The notes beneath the pieces were generated by a model. That model made no database searches. It was not told the DNA's origin and was given only the letters and a program-made list of their open reading frames with translations. Positions 63,282 to 64,000 of a stretch of DNA of 64,000 bases are shown in pieces. The position numbers were made by a program, and so were the translations under genes. Each line of letters opens with the position of its first letter. Within the stretch, counting starts at the first letter, position 1. Origin of the DNA: Pararheinheimera marina (GTDB lineage: Bacteria > Pseudomonadota > Gammaproteobacteria > Enterobacterales > Alteromonadaceae). The stretch covers positions 1 to 64,000 of the forward strand of contig NZ_JBHSGB010000006.1 of assembly GCF_042654345.1 (NCBI RefSeq), written 5' to 3'.

Positions 63282-63632
63282 TAATGCCAGTCAGTTAAGC
63301 TGACTGGCATTATTTTTTACGGTGCAGTATCAGGATTCCCCTGAACTAAAACAATAAACTAACAGAGTCTATCCAAAACGAGGGAAGGCAAAGAACTAAG
63401 CAGCCCCTGTGAGGGTGATTGCGGGCTTTCGATAAGCCAACAATTTGGCTTATCGCCGCAGGAACGCCTTTGGCTCCGCAAAAGGCCTGATGCCGAACAA
63501 CACGCTACGCTGCCCCCCAGGGATGGGTTTACGGCGTGGCTGCGTGGGCTTTGCCTTTTCCGCTGCAGCTGAACCAAGCTAGTGAATAGATAAGCAGTTT
63601 TTGCATAAAAACTGCTTATCTGACTGGCATTA
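63282..63632. mobile_element. MITE, 351 bp, with IS4-like ends
   Basis: The element begins TAATGCCAGTCAG and ends CTGACTGGCATTA, perfect 13-base terminal inverted repeats. CGTCTGTTGAC flanks it on both sides (63271-63281 and 63633-63643), an 11-base target duplication. It encodes no transposase. The TIR sequence and the following GTTAAG resemble IS4 of E. coli (TAATGCC...CAGTTAAG, remembered), and IS4 makes duplications of 11-13 bases. Inner inverted repeats (63430-63455 and 63589-63620) give it strong fold-back structure. It explains the 425-base stretch without a gene. Confidence 0.87.
63589..63620. repeat. 14-bp perfect hairpin inside the MITE
   Basis: GATAAGCAGTTTTT and AAAAACTGCTTATC flank GCAT. 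It directly adjoins the right terminal repeat. A related shorter repeat, CGATAAGCC/GGCTTATCG, lies at 63430-63455, so GATAAGC occurs in both hairpins. Confidence 0.85.
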
Positions 63633-63671
63633 CGTCTGTTGACGGCTTTTTTACCTGACTTCGAACACTAT

Positions 63672-64000
63672 TTACCAGCGCATCGCCTGAATACGGCTGA
63701 CTTCGCCGCTTTGTTCCATCTGCTGCCACGCCTGTTGCAGGCTGTCCAGCTGGGCTGCCGTCAGCGCCTTTTTACTAAAACCAAAGTACACCGGGCTTTG
63801 GTACACCAGCAGCAGTTTTTGGTAGTTGTTGGCATCCTGGTAGCCTTTGTGCTGCCAGTAATCCAGCACGCTTTCATCTTCCAGAATGGCATTCACCCGT
63901 TTCGCCCTGAGTAGCGCCAGCTTGTCCTGAATGCCGCTGATCACCACCAGTTGGCGGGCGAAGGCAGGCTGTTGTTTCAGCTGATCAAACTCCTCACCGT
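63672..64000 (-). CDS. Periplasmic solute-binding-type protein (partial, C-terminal part)
   Basis: About 109 residues remain open to the window edge, so the start is outside. The text SGIQDKLALLRAKRVNAILEDESVLDYW and the following YQSPVYFGFSKKAL and AWQQMEQSGEVSRIQ tail resemble the second lobe and C terminus of family-3 (SBP_bac_3) solute-binding proteins, as seen in many Alteromonadales orphan copies. The ligand and complete length cannot be judged. Confidence 0.75.
   Translation of the reverse strand, partial: GEEFDQLKQQPAFARQLVVISGIQDKLALLRAKRVNAILEDESVLDYWQHKGYQDANNYQKLLLVYQSPVYFGFSKKALTAAQLDSLQQAWQQMEQSGEVSRIQAMRW

Larger units (their letters stand above)
63271..63643 (+). terminator. 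Terminator of the RND operon, split by the MITE
   Basis: Removing the insert and one copy of the 11-base duplication restores AAAAAAAGCCGTC-TGTT-GACGGCTTTTTT, a classical terminator. Its left arm is at about 63269-63274 and its right arm at about 63641-63646. The insert brings a replacement hairpin with a T run (63283-63318), so termination is probably kept. Confidence 0.75.

Overview
The window reads as chromosome of a marine or freshwater gammaproteobacterium of the Alteromonadales/Chromatiales type. A Rheinheimera-like organism is the best guess, from gene order and protein style rather than any database search. Support comes from the TonB2-type transport operon (DUF3450, TtpC, ExbB, ExbD, TonB, TPR), a tkt-epd-pgk-fba glycolytic block beside metK, the rsmE-gshB-yqgE-ruvX and pilTU/yggS-proC-yggT-yggU-rdgB-hemW blocks, and tesA-ybbA-ybbP as in E. 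coli. Most of the window is conserved housekeeping DNA. The accessory parts are small.

Layout. 1-0.7 kb: the end of an IS21-like element abutting a 5'-truncated TIGR01777/YfcH gene. 0.7-4.5 kb: ybbP-ybbA (minus) diverging from tesA (plus), with overlapping start codons. 4.5-5.2 kb: a six-gene tRNA operon (Ala-Glu-Glu-Glu-Glu-Ala, minus) with a near-perfect promoter. 5.3-10.5 kb: the TonB2 operon (minus) with operator-like palindromes upstream. 10.6-16 kb: tkt-epd-pgk-fba (minus). 16.4-20.2 kb: metK, a small membrane protein and an AbgT transporter. 20.3-30 kb: rsmE-gshB-yqgE-ruvX-DUF1653, then pilTU (minus) diverging from yggS-proC-yggT-yggU-DUF4426-rdgB-hemW. 30-36.9 kb: HIT protein, DUF885 lipoprotein, CorA-type and MgtE magnesium transporters, rimK and an aspartoacylase-like gene.

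36.9-38.9 kb is the most interesting part: two AT-rich minus-strand genes, one SIR2-like (predicted NAD-binding/NADase) and one with a PD-(D/E)XK-like QIK motif. Each ends in an attC-like site with RYYYAAC/GTTRRRY cores and extrahelical bases. No integrase is present. This looks like a small integron-cassette cluster lacking an integrase, inserted exactly at the stop codon of the aspartoacylase-like gene, and its contents suggest phage defence (inference).

39-44.7 kb: an operon of circularly permuted ATP-grasp, alpha-E, ATP-grasp/alpha-E fusion and transglutaminase genes, preceded by a strong sigma-54 promoter match. The fusion protein appears to have lost the ATP-grasp catalytic residues. 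44.7-49.5 kb: an M20 amidohydrolase, a second DUF885 lipoprotein and a Sel1-TonB_C protein. 49.6-58.9 kb: an MFS transporter, an unknown secreted coiled-coil protein, a YggN/DUF2884 protein, two Lcl-domain proteins, a FapA/DUF342 protein and small unknowns. 59-63.2 kb: an RND efflux pair. Its terminator has been split by a 351-bp MITE with 13-bp perfect terminal inverted repeats and an 11-bp target duplication, whose ends resemble IS4. The window closes inside a periplasmic solute-binding-type protein gene.
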